Assembly (NCBI GenBank): GCA_963693365.1
Contig: CAVNZM010000002.1
Coordinates: 2,666,001-2,730,000, forward strand
Reading direction: 5' to 3'
Length of the DNA stretch: 64,000 nucleotides
DNA from: Amoebidium appalachense
Lineage: Eukaryota; Ichthyosporea
Each line of letters starts with the position of its first letter. The first letter of the stretch is position 1. The position numbers and the translations under genes are program-made. A model generated the notes under the pieces. It had not been told where the DNA came from. It made no database searches and saw nothing but the letters and a program-made list of their open reading frames with translations. Shown one piece after another: positions 1 through 37,480 of this stretch.

Positions 1-155
1 ACTGAGGAGCATGCTAATATTCATATAAAAGATATATGTACATCAACCTTGGAAGGAAGAGTAGATCCTAGAGAGACGCTTCCGCAAAGTGGGGCTCATT
101 GCCGTAAGTGAATTACAACCTAACGTTAACGTGCGTTCGATGAAAGAAACATCTC

Positions 156-317
156 TTGAATGACTACATAGCTTTGAATTACAGTAAGCCAATAGCGGTA
201 AATATAGAGTACTACGCCTGCGTTGAACCATCACACAAGCTCGTTAGATATTTGTCTGGAGAAGAGGATTTTTTCCTTTGGAACAAGGACGACTCTAGCT
301 GCGACCCCAACGCCAAA
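156..317 (+). other. Open 5' leader in frame with NUP35
   Basis: An ATG at 156 is in frame with the NUP35 ATG at 318 with no stop between. The 54 extra residues (rich in Tyr, Asp, Asn) look unlike a nucleoporin N-terminus. I read this as 5' UTR, with an alternative start as the second choice. Confidence 0.3.
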
Positions 318-685
318 ATGAGTTTCGGTAAGCTAGCCCCCTGAAAGTCATCCTTAATAGTGTAAGACAGGTGTTTTCCTTTGCAAACAGGGCCTCCGCA
401 CCCCCCCCCCCCGTTTTAATACTTCCCTCTCATCCCTGCCTCCCTCCCTCCCGTTTTCTCTCTCTTGACTTTCTGTCACTCCCTCCACCCTTCTCTTTTG
501 AATTCGTTTAGTGACGGTGCACTTAGTTGAGATATTTCTGTTGAGTTCCTTTTGCGACATTAAACGGGATGAACCTCTAACGTTCAGTGAGGTGGGAGTC
601 ATGGACTTAGATGTGAGCAAGGGGGGAGTGGGAATGAGAGGAGGAACGGAGGGGGGGGGGGGGGGAGGATTTGGGGGGAGTGTGT

Positions 686-716
<31 letters not shown>

Positions 717-2960
717 GGGCAAATGCTGGAGAAATAAACCAGTTTTAAGGAAAGTCAGGGGGGAAGAAGTGTGCATGGTTTGTGGTTGTGCTCTGTTCCT
801 TTCTTCTTTGAGAAGTGTTGGGAATGAGGCGTGTGGGGGTGAGGGATATTTGGTCTAGGTCACAGTGGTGTGGGTGCTTAAGTGGGTTGGTCTTATGGTG
901 GTGCTGTTGCTGTGTGAGTAGTTGTGTGCGGGAGTGCGCTAATGTTTGTGTGAAAGGAAAATGTTCGTGGGGAGAGGAGGGGGGGAGGGGAGGCAGGGGG
1001 GAGATGGCTGCAGCAGTAACTGTAACACTATGAAACAGGGCAGTGCCACACTGTTCTTTCAGGAGGGGTGCTTGAGATGATGATATTTTCGAAGATGGGG
1101 ATGACCACTAAGGGAGGCAGTGCACATGTGTGGGTGATCGTTTGTTCGTGTGTTTGTGTGTCTCACACTCTGCTGGCCGGGTAAGGGGTGGGAGAAAGGG
1201 CACGAATGGGTATGATTGGGAGGAAAGAAGAGGTTGTGGTGGTAGGGGCGGGGGAGGAGAGGGGAGGGGGGGGGAGGAGGTTAGGAGGGGATGAGAGGGA
1301 AGGTGATAGTTCCGTGTGCAGACAGAGAGTAGGTTTGCTCCCTCAACCGACACCTTTTGCCTGCCGGAGGGTGACACACTACTTTCCTTCACGTTTCTCT
1401 CGATGCTGGAAAACACGGAAAACAGGAAGTAACTGTCCATTGGTCACAGGTCACACAGGCAACACGTCATTCTTTTCAAGCACGGGCGGGACAGCCCGGA
1501 AACCCACGAGCACAGGAGTGAGTTTCGGCAACCTGGCGCCCCCAACCCCACAGGTGTTTGGGGGTGCTCCAAGCTCAAATACGAGTTTTTTCAACCCACA
1601 ACAGACACCTGCAAGGAGGAGTCTAAACCCCACCAGCCCCGGGGGGGGTTCATATGCTCCAATGAGTGTGTCACAGACAGGCAGGAAGCCGCCCACTCCT
1701 GCCTCCCCGACAACGTCTGAGAGGCCACGGGTGCGAGGGGCTGGGATTGGGTTGTTTGCTGGAAATGCAGGCGCTACGGGGGGGTTCCAAGGGTTTGGTG
1801 CCGCAGCAAACGATAGAACGATGAACCCAGGGCAGATGTCACCGTATGTCTTTTACCCCCCCCTCCCCCCTCCCTCCTCCCCCCTCTTTCCCTCCCCATC
1901 TTTTCCCCTTTTGTCAACTCCCCCTCCCCCCCCCCTTTCCCCCCCCCATTTCCCCCTCTTCTTCCCTCCCTCACCCACCCACCCCTTCTCTCCCGTTGGG
2001 CGGCTCTGGTTATCCTTGCACGTTCTTGTGTTCGTCTCTGTTTGCATGGCTGTAAATAAAGCGAATGTCAATTCTCTGTGCTGTGTAACGTGTAACAGAC
2101 CCTACACTTCCCCTCCACCGGCTTGTCTCCCATCTCCTCTCATCCCCCGAGGGTTACATCCACAAATCTACCGGCTGTGCACAACACCACCACTAGTTGC
2201 CTGTGTTTCCTTCTGTGTAGGCTCCTACAGGTGCTTCGCGGTTTTTTCCTTGGACCAACGAAGAGAAACCCTTAATTGTGTGCATGTGTGCATGCGTGCT
2301 TGTGTGCTTGCGTCTGCCTGTCTGTGTGTATGTGTATGTACGTGGGTGCACCTGCATGCAGACAATTGCGTTTAATGTAGTTGGTACCTTGAATGGGGAC
2401 GGGACAGTGTGTACGTGTTTGTATCTACTGTGGGTGTGGAGGGCCGGGTTGGTGGATGGAAGTGTTCGTCCGGGGGAGGGAGGGGGGAGGGGGGGATGGG
2501 GCTCTGGGAGGGGAGGGGAGGGGAGCAGAAGTTCTTTATTCGGGTTGGGGTGGGGGGGGGGGGGGGGGTGGGTTGGGGAAGAGAGGTGGTGGGGTAAATG
2601 GCGGTTGTGGGGGGGAGGGAGGGGGGGGGGGGAAGACGGGGTGCATTAGTAAATGCGAAAGGAGGAGGGAATGATGGGGTTTGGTGGTTGAAGATGGTTC
2701 TAGTCTGTTGGCACACGGAATGCATGTTTCACACAACCATCTCTTTGCCAGCTCGTTTGTTAATGTTTGTGCTCTCTGCAGGACCCAACAGAGAAGTACG
2801 CCGTACCCAACAGGCGGAAGGTAAGAACACACCCTTCCGGTCCGTTCTAGATTTTTTTTTCTCTGTATTTGACTCATACACTAGTTCTTTGTTTTGACAC
2901 ATCCCAATATTTACCAACATGCACACAGTCAGGCACTTTGCCCCCCCCCCCCCCCCCTCT

Positions 2961-2997
<37 letters not shown>

Positions 2998-3116
2998 TTT
3001 GGTTTGTCTTCGGTTTAGGTTGTCATCCCTTCCTCATGGGCTGGCATTTACCTCCCCAACCCCCCAACGCCAACCTCAAATTCGCACACGCACACGGACT
3101 CACGCACATGCGCGCG

Positions 3117-3201
<85 letters not shown>

Positions 3202-3269
3202 TTGATGCTTATTCTTATGTGCATGTTTTTTTTTGCAAGTGCATTTACATGTACCACCTGCTCTGTTGC

Positions 3270-3307
<38 letters not shown>

Positions 3308-3353
3308 AAAAGCCATTTTGTTGATCCTCGTGAATGTCTACTCCGCACTCGCT

Positions 3354-3384
<31 letters not shown>

Positions 3385-4940
3385 GTGGAGACCGCTTTAC
3401 TTCCATGCAACCGGGCATGGTTGCTCTGTGTCGTGCATCTGTGAGCACATACGCATTTTTCGCTGCACTGCATTAGTTTGCACACACGTATTCACCGTTT
3501 TGCTCACCTTGCTTGCATAAGCAACCCTGCTCGTCTTTGATCAAGACGAGTTGACCCTCCCAAGTTCAGTTGATGCTGCTGTCTGAGTTGGAGCGTCGTA
3601 TATACGCGGGCTAAGGGGTCGAAACTCAGACGCAATTGATGACTTGGGGCCCTCCCTGAGGATGGGCTCTGCTTATGACGCATACTGTGCGCATGGCTAT
3701 GTTGCATACTTGAATGTTTGCCTTTGCATGTGTCCTTCGTGTATGCGTACTTGGTACCGTGTTCCGCGTTCAAAACCCCCCCCCTCCCCCCCCCCCCCCC
3801 CCCCCCCCTTGCCCCCCGTCGTCCCCCCCCCCCCCCCCCCCCCCTCCCCCCCCGCCCCCCACTGCCCAGCACTTTTCTTCATCCCTCCCCTCTGCCTGGG
3901 TGTGTTTCCTCACATGACTTACACATACGCCAACCAGGGCCAGAGACATGCGCACACGTGGGGCCCAGGGGGGTGGGGCAGTGCGTGAGCCCCCCAAGCA
4001 GAGCATGTACGACCAGGCGGCAATGGACCTGCTGCCCGGTTTCAACAGGGGTAAATCTCATTAACCCCCCCCTCCCCCCCCCCCCCCTTCTAAACCACCA
4101 CTACCACTACCACCCACAGCCACAGCCCTGATGCATATCCTTTGTGTATGCTCTACAAATTCTTCATTATGTTTTCCGTCGTGAATGTGTACTTCGCACT
4201 CTGTAAAACATGTTACCCCCCTCCCCCCCCCCCCCACACCCACACCCACACCCACCCACCCCCCTGCAATTTCTGCATTGGGTTGTCCGTAGTAATATAT
4301 ACTACTGTTTTTGTTTTTTTTACCATCACCTCTTCCCCCCCCCCCCCCCCTCCCCCCCTCCCCCCCCCCCCCCCCCCCCCCCTCCTCTCCCCCTCGGCTA
4401 TCCCTTCCCCTCCTGCACTGGAGTTCTCCCCGTGGGTGCACCAGGGGAATCTTGCTCGTGTCTGATCGACTCTGGTGGCCAACCCACGTTCAATGGGGTG
4501 TGAAATTGGTTTCGTGACGGAGGGGGCGGGGCATCAGTCGAACGTTTTTTTGGCGGGTGATTTTTTTTTTTTTTTTTTTTTTTTTTGGTGGGGAGGGGGG
4601 GGGGGGGGGGGGAGGGGGAGGGGAGGATGCCTGTTGGGCGGGTGTGTGTGTGGGAGGGGGAAGGGGGGAACGCGGATAGGGCATAAGTGTCAGTTAGTGC
4701 AACTCGTGCCGCTAGACATGACACATTTTCATTAGCACCAGTTCTTGTTTCACCCCATGCGTCCTCAACCCCCCCCCCCCCCCCCCCCCAACACACACAC
4801 ACACACACACACACACTCTCTCTCTCCCCCACTGCATACTCTTTATGTGTGGGTGTTACTATTTTTATCATGTCCCTTTCGTGAGAATATACTTCGTACA
4901 CTGTAACACATTCTTTCTCCCCCCCCCCCCCCCCCTCCCT

Positions 4941-4986
<46 letters not shown>

Positions 4987-5004
4987 ACCACCATACTACA
5001 CACC

Positions 5005-5038
<34 letters not shown>

Positions 5039-5564
5039 TCTCTCTCTGCCGAGGATGTGTTCTGCTTGTGTTGTATACTTGAATATTTCTCTCTACATGT
5101 GGCCTGAACTCTGTACCGTGCGTGTTTCTCATCGTGTGGTTGTACTTTGCACCGTTTTCTGCATTCTTACCCTCCTCCTCCTCCCCCCCCCCCCCCCCCC
5201 CCCCTCCCCCCCCTTTTACAGCACCCACGTCAGCCATGCCTTTGCTACCAGACCAGGCAGAGGAAGACGAGGAGGCACGCAGGACGGTGACGGTGGTGGG
5301 ATTCAACCCTGCCACACAGATACAGGCAGTCATGGAGAGGTTCCAGCAGTTCGGCCCCATCGAAAAGTGCGACAAGCACCCCATTATAGGTGCGTGTTTG
5401 GGATCGTTGTTTTTTCGGTTCTTTTTTTTTCCTTCCAAGAAAGGGGCACGGAAGACGAACCCTGATGTGTTGTTTGCATGCTGCTGTGTGCAGGGAATGG
5501 TCCTGCTGCTGTGTGCCTATATGTCTGCGCATGTGTGTGTGTGTGTGTGTGTGTGGGGGGGGGT

Positions 5565-5608
<44 letters not shown>

Positions 5609-6132
5609 GGGGGGTTGGGGGGGGGGGGGGGGGGGGGGGGGGATGTTGGATCACACACGGATTCATGTGCACAGGAACTCGGGCAAACACATTGACACAC
5701 ACACCCAGACACATATGCACACGGACACAAGTTAAAAATGGAATAAGCCAGCAGTCAAACTAACGCATTTTCTCCCATTCTCACTCCTTTGCTCTTTCAT
5801 GCCTGCCCCGCCCACCTCCTCTTTTTCCCTCCATTTCTTTTTCCTTTCTCCTCTATTTCTTTTTTCTTATTCTTATTCTTCCCCTCTGCACACGCAGGCA
5901 ACAGCTGTATCATCATTTTCAAGAAGGAATTTGATGCGAAATCCGCCTGCTCCGAATCACAAGTTTTGCTTGATATTCGAACCCCAGATTCGAGAGGGGA
6001 GGGTGGATTGAACGACATATTTTCCGCCCCACCAACAAAATATTGTGTTATCGTCGTGCCGAAAATCAATGGTGTTGATTCCAAGATACACGGGGTATGT
6101 TCCGATAACCCCCCCCCCCCCCCCCCCCCTCC

Positions 6133-6231
<99 letters not shown>

Positions 6232-6276
6232 CAATCATTGACTCACTCACACACTCACACACCATGCACTCATGCA

Positions 6277-6319
<43 letters not shown>

Positions 6320-6429
6320 TTGCCCACGCACCCACTCACGCACACACACGCTCGCTCGTTCACTCTCATTCACTCACAATCACTCACTGACTCACTCACC
6401 CCCCCCCCCCCCCCCCCCCACCCCACCCC

Positions 6430-6498
<69 letters not shown>

Positions 6499-6685
6499 TG
6501 GCATACAGGTTCCACCACGCAGACCCATGTATGGACGAGTCAAGGGAGAGAGGCAACGAGGTGCAGAGTGGCACAATCCCCTCCCCCTGCCCGTTCCCGC
6601 GGGAGCTACAGCCCCAACCCCAGAGGGGGGTTGGAACGCTGGAAGTTTACTGACCAACCTAGCAAATTTTTTTATTCCGTTTTAG
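318..6685 (+). CDS. NUP35: NUP35/Nup53-like nucleoporin, 7 exons, 366 aa
   Basis: Predicted inner-ring nuclear pore protein. Coding exons are 318-327, 1459-1843, 2782-2820, 3938-4050, 5222-5389, 5898-6094 and 6497-6685. Phases agree at every junction and the sum is 367 codons including TAG. The first exon encodes only MSFG before a GTAAGC donor and joins NTSFF, giving an FG-type N-terminus. Residues about 5-145 are Ser/Thr/Pro/Gly-rich with FG and GF pairs. PPKQSMYD (exon 4) matches the PPVRSIYDD segment of animal NUP35. Residues about 200-300 form the Nup35-type RRM (TVTVVGF, FQQFGPIEKC, then NSCIIIFKKEFDAKSA), which in the family dimerises. The C-terminus SLLTNLANFFIPF is amphipathic, like the membrane-binding end of Nup53. 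The protein is longer than human NUP35 (326 aa), partly through an insertion inside the RRM. The frame is open upstream of the chosen ATG to another ATG at 156, so a longer N-terminus is possible. Confidence 0.88.
3518..3777 (-). repeat. Intron repeat family, near-full copy, sense to NUP35
   Basis: This is the reverse complement of the element described at 16097-16440. It runs from the CATAAGCAACCCTGCTCGTC end through GGTCGAAACTC, then GGATGGGCTCTGCTTAT, and ends in a poly-C run. It lies in NUP35 intron 3, about 160 nt before exon 4. Confidence 0.75.
4129..4213 (-). repeat. Intron repeat family, 3' fragment
   Basis: Contains the diverged terminal segment (CCTTTGTGTATGCTCTAC, then GTGTACTTCGCACTCTGTAA) followed by poly-C, in NUP35 intron 4. 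Related shorter tail fragments are at 3200-3270 and 3306-3357. Confidence 0.55.
4830..5170 (-). repeat. Intron repeat family, two tandem fragments before NUP35 exon 5
   Basis: One fragment (about 4830-4920) ends TACTTCGTACACTGTAACAC plus poly-C. A second (5044-5170) begins GAGGATGTGTTCTGCTT and also runs into poly-C. That second C/T tract leads directly into the acceptor TTTTACAG of exon 5 (5222), so the repeat appears to supply the polypyrimidine tract. Confidence 0.55.
6136..6495. repeat. (CA)n and poly-C block in NUP35 intron 6
   Basis: Two long (CA)n tracts (6136-6228 and about 6431-6495) separated by a degenerate ACTCAC-rich stretch and a C run. The last CA units form the acceptor ACACAG of exon 7. 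Confidence 0.9.
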
Positions 6686-8221
6686 AGCACGTGTTGGTGA
6701 TATCTCTAAAAAAAAATATGAGGATATTGGGTGCTTGATGGAATTTATGGGTGGGGTTTCCTTGATTTTTCACTCTTTTTTTATGCAAGGACCCGAATTG
6801 AATAAGGTTGGTGCCACGGAATGGTCATGAAATGAAGCTTGGGATATGCAAATATGTGATATTTTGGTATTAGAAGCAGGAAGGGGATATACAGGGGACT
6901 GTGTCTAGTGGGTGGTTGTCATGGTTTTCTTTTTCCGGCTATAGTAGCGTGAAGGATATGCGGCGGCGGCGGCGGGGGGGGGGGGGGGGGGGGTTAGCAG
7001 TTGAAATGCTTGAAAAACTGGTTTCAAAGTTGGTTCTGTTTGCCAATTGATGCGTATGCATTAGGACAGCATCTGTGCAGCCACCAAACACAGGTGCACA
7101 TCGGATAGGAAGGCAGAACACAAAAAAACTGTACCCGTACTACATATATGTTTGAGTACATCTCTTTCATGTCTACACACTCAAAATTATGTATTTCATG
7201 GATGCATGTGATTTCAAGATGACTCTAGTTCTTGCAAAGTTTAAATGATCCACGTGACTCGAAATCACGCCTGCCTGTACTGATGTGCATCTTGAATCAC
7301 CCCAATCGAACACTGGGTGTACATGTTAACGACAAGGAATCGAAGAAATAAAAAGACAAGTTACTTTTTAAATGGCTTAACCTGTTGGCTGTGTACCCAT
7401 GCATGCACCCTTCCCGATCCCTAGCCATACTGTTACAGCAGATAACTCTGATGCATATAAACCATGATTTTCATTATCTTGCGCCTGGAGAACATGTTGC
7501 AAATGTAAACGTTTAACGTTTGTGATGTAGGGCACCGATTGCAGACGTGCATGTTCACACACGTCTGCAGTACTCGCAATCAAATTTTTTCTTATACATA
7601 ATCCCTGTGCAAATTTATCGTACTGAACTATGCACACTACATGGACTCACCAGGCACAGTGCGCATGAAAACGTGGCACGTGTTTCGGGGTTTTGTTACT
7701 GTGCATTCGAGGTTGTCGGAGCATCCAGAAGCCTTCCAAAAAAGGCTATTTAGCATGCCGAAATTCACCGAATGCTTTTGGGACAAATTTACCTGCCATA
7801 TATGGGTATGCTCAGTTTGCGCGCCAATAGGAAAACAGTTCCAAATCCCTTTGCTTGAAACCGCCCGAACTGCGCCGGAACAAAGTTTGTTTCCAGCCGA
7901 AGCTTCTTGTGTTCGAAGTTTCATAGTTTGGGGTGGGGCAGGTATACGTACCGGTGTGGCTTGTTAGCAAGTTGCGTACACGTGCTTGGTACGAAAAAAG
8001 TGAATGCATTCTATGAAAAATCTGTCTTAGTAAATCGATGAATAGTTTTTCGAACTCAGAAGAAGGGAAGCGGGAGAGGTGCTTTTCTTTTCAGCTGTGA
8101 TTCAAGCACTCGTGGAAACTTGCCCACTGTAACTCTCCGCAGCAAATTTGAGAAGCAGAATAAGTACAATTTCGGGTTGAATTAGATGGTCATCTCTGGT
8201 GAATAAGGCAAAAGCACAAAC
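6686..8221. other. Intergenic region between NUP35 and the kinase gene
   Basis: Complex AT-moderate sequence. The only simple repeat is a (CGG)n/poly-G tract at about 6961-6994. Short reading frames here show no family resemblance. The 3' UTR of NUP35 and the promoter of the kinase gene must lie here, but I see no clear signal for either. Confidence 0.6.
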
Positions 8222-12926
<4,705 letters not shown>

Positions 12927-14435
12927 TAACAGGATAAATGTTACAGTAGTTGTAGTAGGCAGTAAAATGCACATCGACAAACGGGATATTTCCGATGTTG
13001 GTATACCCGGAAATGGGGTGTGAGTTTAGAAGAGTAACATGATTTTAGTACGTGTGTGGTGGTGATGCTGGGAGTGAGTAGGTGAGCAACACCGGGAGGG
13101 GGGGGGGAGGGGGTGAGGGGGGGGGGGGGGGGGGAGGGGGGGAGGGGGGGAGGAAAGAGAGAGAGAGAGAGAGAGAGAAAGGGATTGGCATGTTTTTGTG
13201 CCGGATATTTGTTTACTGAAAACCAAAGTCACAAGCAGTTATTGGCTTAAGAGGCTTTCGTTTCATAGATTTTCGGAATGATGTTTGTCGCTCTAACCAT
13301 TTTCACCATCAGAACGTTTAAAGCTACATTTAACTTTTTTTAACAGAGTTAAGGGGAACATCGCTACCAAGAGGATTTTATAGTTGGAACATCATTAGTA
13401 ACGGCCGGTTCAGGCTTGAATTTGTAACGATACTCCTACTCTTCTTTGTGTTTTATATGATGGGGGGAGACGATTTTGCAGCAGCATTGTACAAGATAGG
13501 GGTTCAATTTTGTGTGTTCTTTCTTTTAGGAATAGGGTTAACAATACATATTATAATTTTGTGGTCGGTTCGTGTTTCTTTAAGAAAGACTGTTTGTGTC
13601 TAAATCTCACAGCAGGGCAACAAACCAGATTAAAGCAGTTAGTTATTATTTTGTAACAGTATAATATAAACTGCCAACAGCAGGCACCTACACAAAAAAG
13701 TCTTGCTCGCGTGTTGCACAAACCCCAATTATAATATACAATTCATGTTTGCAACACCAAACGTTAACAGTCGCAACATGGCACCGTCATTGCAACGCTT
13801 TGTGTACGTAAACACCTAATATTCCTACTTTTTTTACTTGTTTCATGAAAATATGTGGCGAACGTGAGAATGCGCACACTCGCCTGCTCACAAGTTCTAA
13901 ATTTCAATGTGTGCACGTCAAATAGTGTGCGCGTGCTTTGTGTGTTCTGTTGTCTGTGTGTGCATGTGTGTGTGTGTGTGTGCGTGTGTGTGTGTGTGTG
14001 TGCGTGGTGTGTGAGTGTGAGTGTGGAGCGCACCGTACGTACGTATACGTACACTTCCAGTGGCCACGGTCATTCATGCTAGTTCAACATGCGTCCATAT
14101 GCAGTGTTTGCACAATTGTAAACACTGTTGCAATTATACTATCACAAATACACATGTACAGACTGACAGGTATGTACACACACAGCTGCTACACACAGCA
14201 TGCACACGTGTACACGCACGCATACACGTGCACACGCTCAGACACGCATGCACCCGCCCACCCATGCATGCGCACACAAGACAGACGTATACAAGCAAAC
14301 AAACGTTTAAACAAAAAAAAGACAGAGGTGCGCCTTGGCCAAACCCAAATAAAGCTTATCTGGTGCTGATCTATCCAATCAAAAACAACGTAAAACTTGT
14401 CCCACAATCAAACGCCGCTTGCACGTTTGGAGCCG
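12927..14435. other. Intergenic region downstream of the kinase gene
   Basis: Contains a G/GA-rich tract (13094-13179) just after the kinase stop, then AT-rich complex sequence with no supportable gene. A short GT tract is at 13967-14006. The U6 promoter begins at its right end. Confidence 0.6.
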
Positions 14436-14442
14436 TATATAA
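14436..14442 (+). promoter_or_regulatory. TATA box of the U6 gene
   Basis: TATATAA starts 28 bp before the inferred U6 start, the normal spacing for RNA polymerase III type 3 promoters. I could not identify a proximal sequence element further upstream. Confidence 0.75.
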
Positions 14443-14463
14443 TGCTGAGGTTCACCATATGAA

Positions 14464-14489
14464 GTGAGTCACCTTCGGGTGTACTCATC

Positions 14490-14524
<35 letters not shown>

Positions 14525-14574
14525 GGCCCCTGCGCAAGGATGACACGCAAAAACGTGAAGCGTTCCAACTTTTT
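14464..14574 (+). ncRNA. U6: U6 spliceosomal snRNA
   Basis: Catalytic snRNA of the major spliceosome. The core matches U6 almost base for base: ACTAAAATTGGAACGATACA, the ACAGAGA box, the AGC triad in GATTAGCATGGCCCC, the internal stem-loop region, and GTGAAGCGTTCC near the 3' end. The 5' part forms its own hairpin, TGAGTCACC pairing with GGTGTACTCA around a TTCG loop. It differs in sequence from the human 5' stem-loop, as expected for this variable part. The usual AATTCG near the 3' end reads AAAACG. Transcription should stop in the T run beginning at 14570. Confidence 0.96.
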
Positions 14575-14580
14575 TTTTTT
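14570..14580 (+). terminator. Pol III T-run terminator of U6
   Basis: Eleven consecutive T directly after CGTTCCAAC, as expected at the end of a U6 gene. Confidence 0.85.
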
Positions 14581-15859
14581 AATTTGCCCGCAGTTTGCAC
14601 CCCTTTTTGAGGGAATGCAACCTTTTTTACCTGCTTGCCAACCACTTCCTACTTCTGCCTCTTTCGACGTTACAAAAACCGTTCAGGCGTGGTTTCAGAA
14701 TTAACGAGGTTTGGAACATCCAAACACGGAACAAAGTGGCCGCTGGCCGCCAGCATGTGCAAGCATGGTACATGCAAATCTGACGTACATGCACACACTC
14801 CGAGTCTGCCACGGTATGTACGATGACCGCCACCATATAAAGATGACTAAGCGGTAGTGTCTTTCGTTCATCCGTTTTCATTCTCTTATAAAATTTTGGT
14901 TTTTCCCTACTCCACATACAAAGACAGTCGACGCCAAGATCTTAACTGTGCCAACATTCAGCTGGGACACAGTTCACATGTGGCAAGCGCGCATGCATAT
15001 GGGATGAAAAGCTCATGGTATTCCACTATGTTATAAAGATGGAAGGAGGGGATGGGAGGGGGGGGGGGGGGGGGGATGGGAAGGGTCTGGGGGGGGGGGG
15101 GGGGGGGGGGTGGGGGGATGGGAAGGGTCTGAAGAGACAAAGCCACTCACAAAACCCCTAGATGTCACGTACAGCGCTAATATGTAGGTGTACAGTACGG
15201 TTTCGGAAGGAGCAGCTGCACATAACCATTTGCACACATTTATGTATATACACATCATGTAGGGTTTGCCACAGAGAGTATCACGCACGTATGGATGGCC
15301 ACAGAGACATCACGTAGGTATATACGTATGGGCACAGAGATGCACATTATGGCGCACGGAGAGGCACATCACGTACGGTATGGGCACATGCATGGTTGGC
15401 AACTTCAAATAGCCTTTCAATTATGCGAAACGTGATATTAGTTAGACGTCACTATATTGCTTTATTTACTTTTGGTGGGGAAAGAGATCTCAGTCAACAC
15501 CATCATTTCTCAAGGATATTGCAACCTGTCAACGTCCGTGTCTCATAAAGCCCATATATCAATAACATGCCCCATACATGTACATCCAAATGTGCTTGTC
15601 ACACACTGACTTACCTTACAATGAATCAGATGCCAACCGAAAGTCTTAGAAACGATATAAGTCCCACAACTTAGCCGTGCAATCTGAGATGAACTTTTGA
15701 CCTGCAACCTAAGTTACCAAACCAAAAATCATTAAGGACAAAACCAGTTGTCAGTTTCAGAATTCATCAAAATCCCCACCCGTAATTACTTCCCTCGATG
15801 ACAGCCGCCATCCAGATTCTCTAAAGAAAAGACGTCAGGAGGGCTCCATATCCCCTCTT
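14581..15859. other. Intergenic region between U6 and the RRM gene
   Basis: Complex sequence with two G runs at 15058-15110, each flanked by GGATGGGAAGGGTCTG. No gene is recognisable. The 3' UTR of the RRM gene should lie at its right end. Confidence 0.55.
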
Positions 15860-20903
<5,044 letters not shown>

Positions 20904-21542
20904 TTTCCTTCGTTAATCGTGACCCTACGATGTTCCTTGTAGGAACTTAGATCTACGAACACAGGATCGCAGCTAGAAAGGCTGCGCAACAGAAGACCCT
21001 TGTTGTTGGTGCAAAAGAAATTGTACCTTTTGTTTTACACTTGTTTAACAGGAAGATGTGTCTAGTCTCGCTGTCGCTTATTCTAGAACAAGTTTGAAAC
21101 GACTAAGTGGTACAGACACAGGTTACAAGCGGTTCAGTGGAACACGTGAACCCGTCTAGACTTTGAGCGAAGCGTCGCACAGACTTATGCGTCACTGTGG
21201 TTCCCACTCGTGCTTTTTTTTCCCTAGTGCGAACTAAACTTCCCTGGAGGGCCTGCACCTTCGTTAGCTCACCAAAACCCTAACTTGAACTCTTAGTATA
21301 CCTTCTTTACGTGACAAGGGCCCGGGGTAAAACAGAACAAAACTTTAGTCCGTCCGTCCCCTCGTGTAACACAAAGCAAGTCGGCCGTGAGCCCGTGACG
21401 CATGATCGGGAATAGTAAGTAGCATTTATCAGGATTCGCGCGTTTTGATTGGTTAATCTACGGAGTCGAGGTGGCTTCGGCGATCCGATTGGTTGTCGAA
21501 GGCAGAAAACCAATGCTCTATTTCTTGACGAGACGAATCCAG

Positions 21543-21577
<35 letters not shown>

Positions 21578-22544
21578 CTCTCTTTCTTCTCGCTCCCTCT
21601 CTCCCTTGACGAAGCATTCACACTTCACAGCAACCCAAATACTGTGTGAGATGCAACGTCCAGAGACCAATGTGCACATGGGGTCCTGCGATTTGCATGG
21701 TGTGCTCACTAGGAGTGCAAGATTCAAAATCTGCAGCTGTGCACAATTTTACGCATGCACACGTGCAATTGGGAGATTTATTCAAAGACGGATATACCTA
21801 GAAAAAATACGGACTGACTTCGCAAAAGCCTGACGTGCTCCAGGCTTGGTACCGAAAAACAGAGCATCGGTATCTTCGCTGTGCGGAGATTCATAGATCG
21901 CAAGAAGATACCAACTGTATAAAACAAACAATTCATATGGAATCTTTTAGTACGGCCCAAGGCATCCTAAAAAGCCTGTACACACATAGGTGACGGAGAA
22001 GCGTATTGAAATGTGGCTCAATAACGCGAATAACGGGGTAGAATATGGAATAAAAATAATATAAAATACGCCTGGGCAAATATAGCAAAACATCGCGCTT
22101 TTAAGGTCTGTCAATTCACATTGTCGGAATAAATTCCACCCAATAACAGCGTGTGTGTGGATCTACAGCCTGGACTCATCAAAATCCCAGCAAGTGTATT
22201 GAATGAAACGTGGGCTCAGGTTGTCCCATATTCCCACCCCCAACCAAAGACAAGCACACTCACACCTATCATCAAAATGATAAGTGATATAGTTAAAAAA
22301 GGTACGAGGTCGATAATACTATATATAAGTAAAATAAGCTAAACATATATACAGGCCAATGTATTAAGAAACCCATAACCAACAGCCAGAGATAACGATT
22401 AAACATACAGAATTATTTATACACCCTGTTACACCGGTGAGCTCCCCATATTCGTATTCGAGCTCTCACTCCTCACCTGGGCCGTTCGAACGACGAGTGG
22501 AGACGGTAGAGGCGATGATCTTGGGGGAACCACAGGGCTTGAAA
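20904..22544. other. Intergenic region between the RRM gene start and the Cbl gene end
   Basis: Mostly complex sequence with a single poly-C run (21542-21577). ATTGGTT (inverted CCAAT) occurs at about 21447 and 21488, about 550-590 bp upstream of the RRM-gene ATG, and might be promoter boxes. The right part is AT-rich and may be 3' UTR of Cbl. No other gene is supportable. Confidence 0.5.
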
Positions 22545-37480
<14,936 letters not shown>

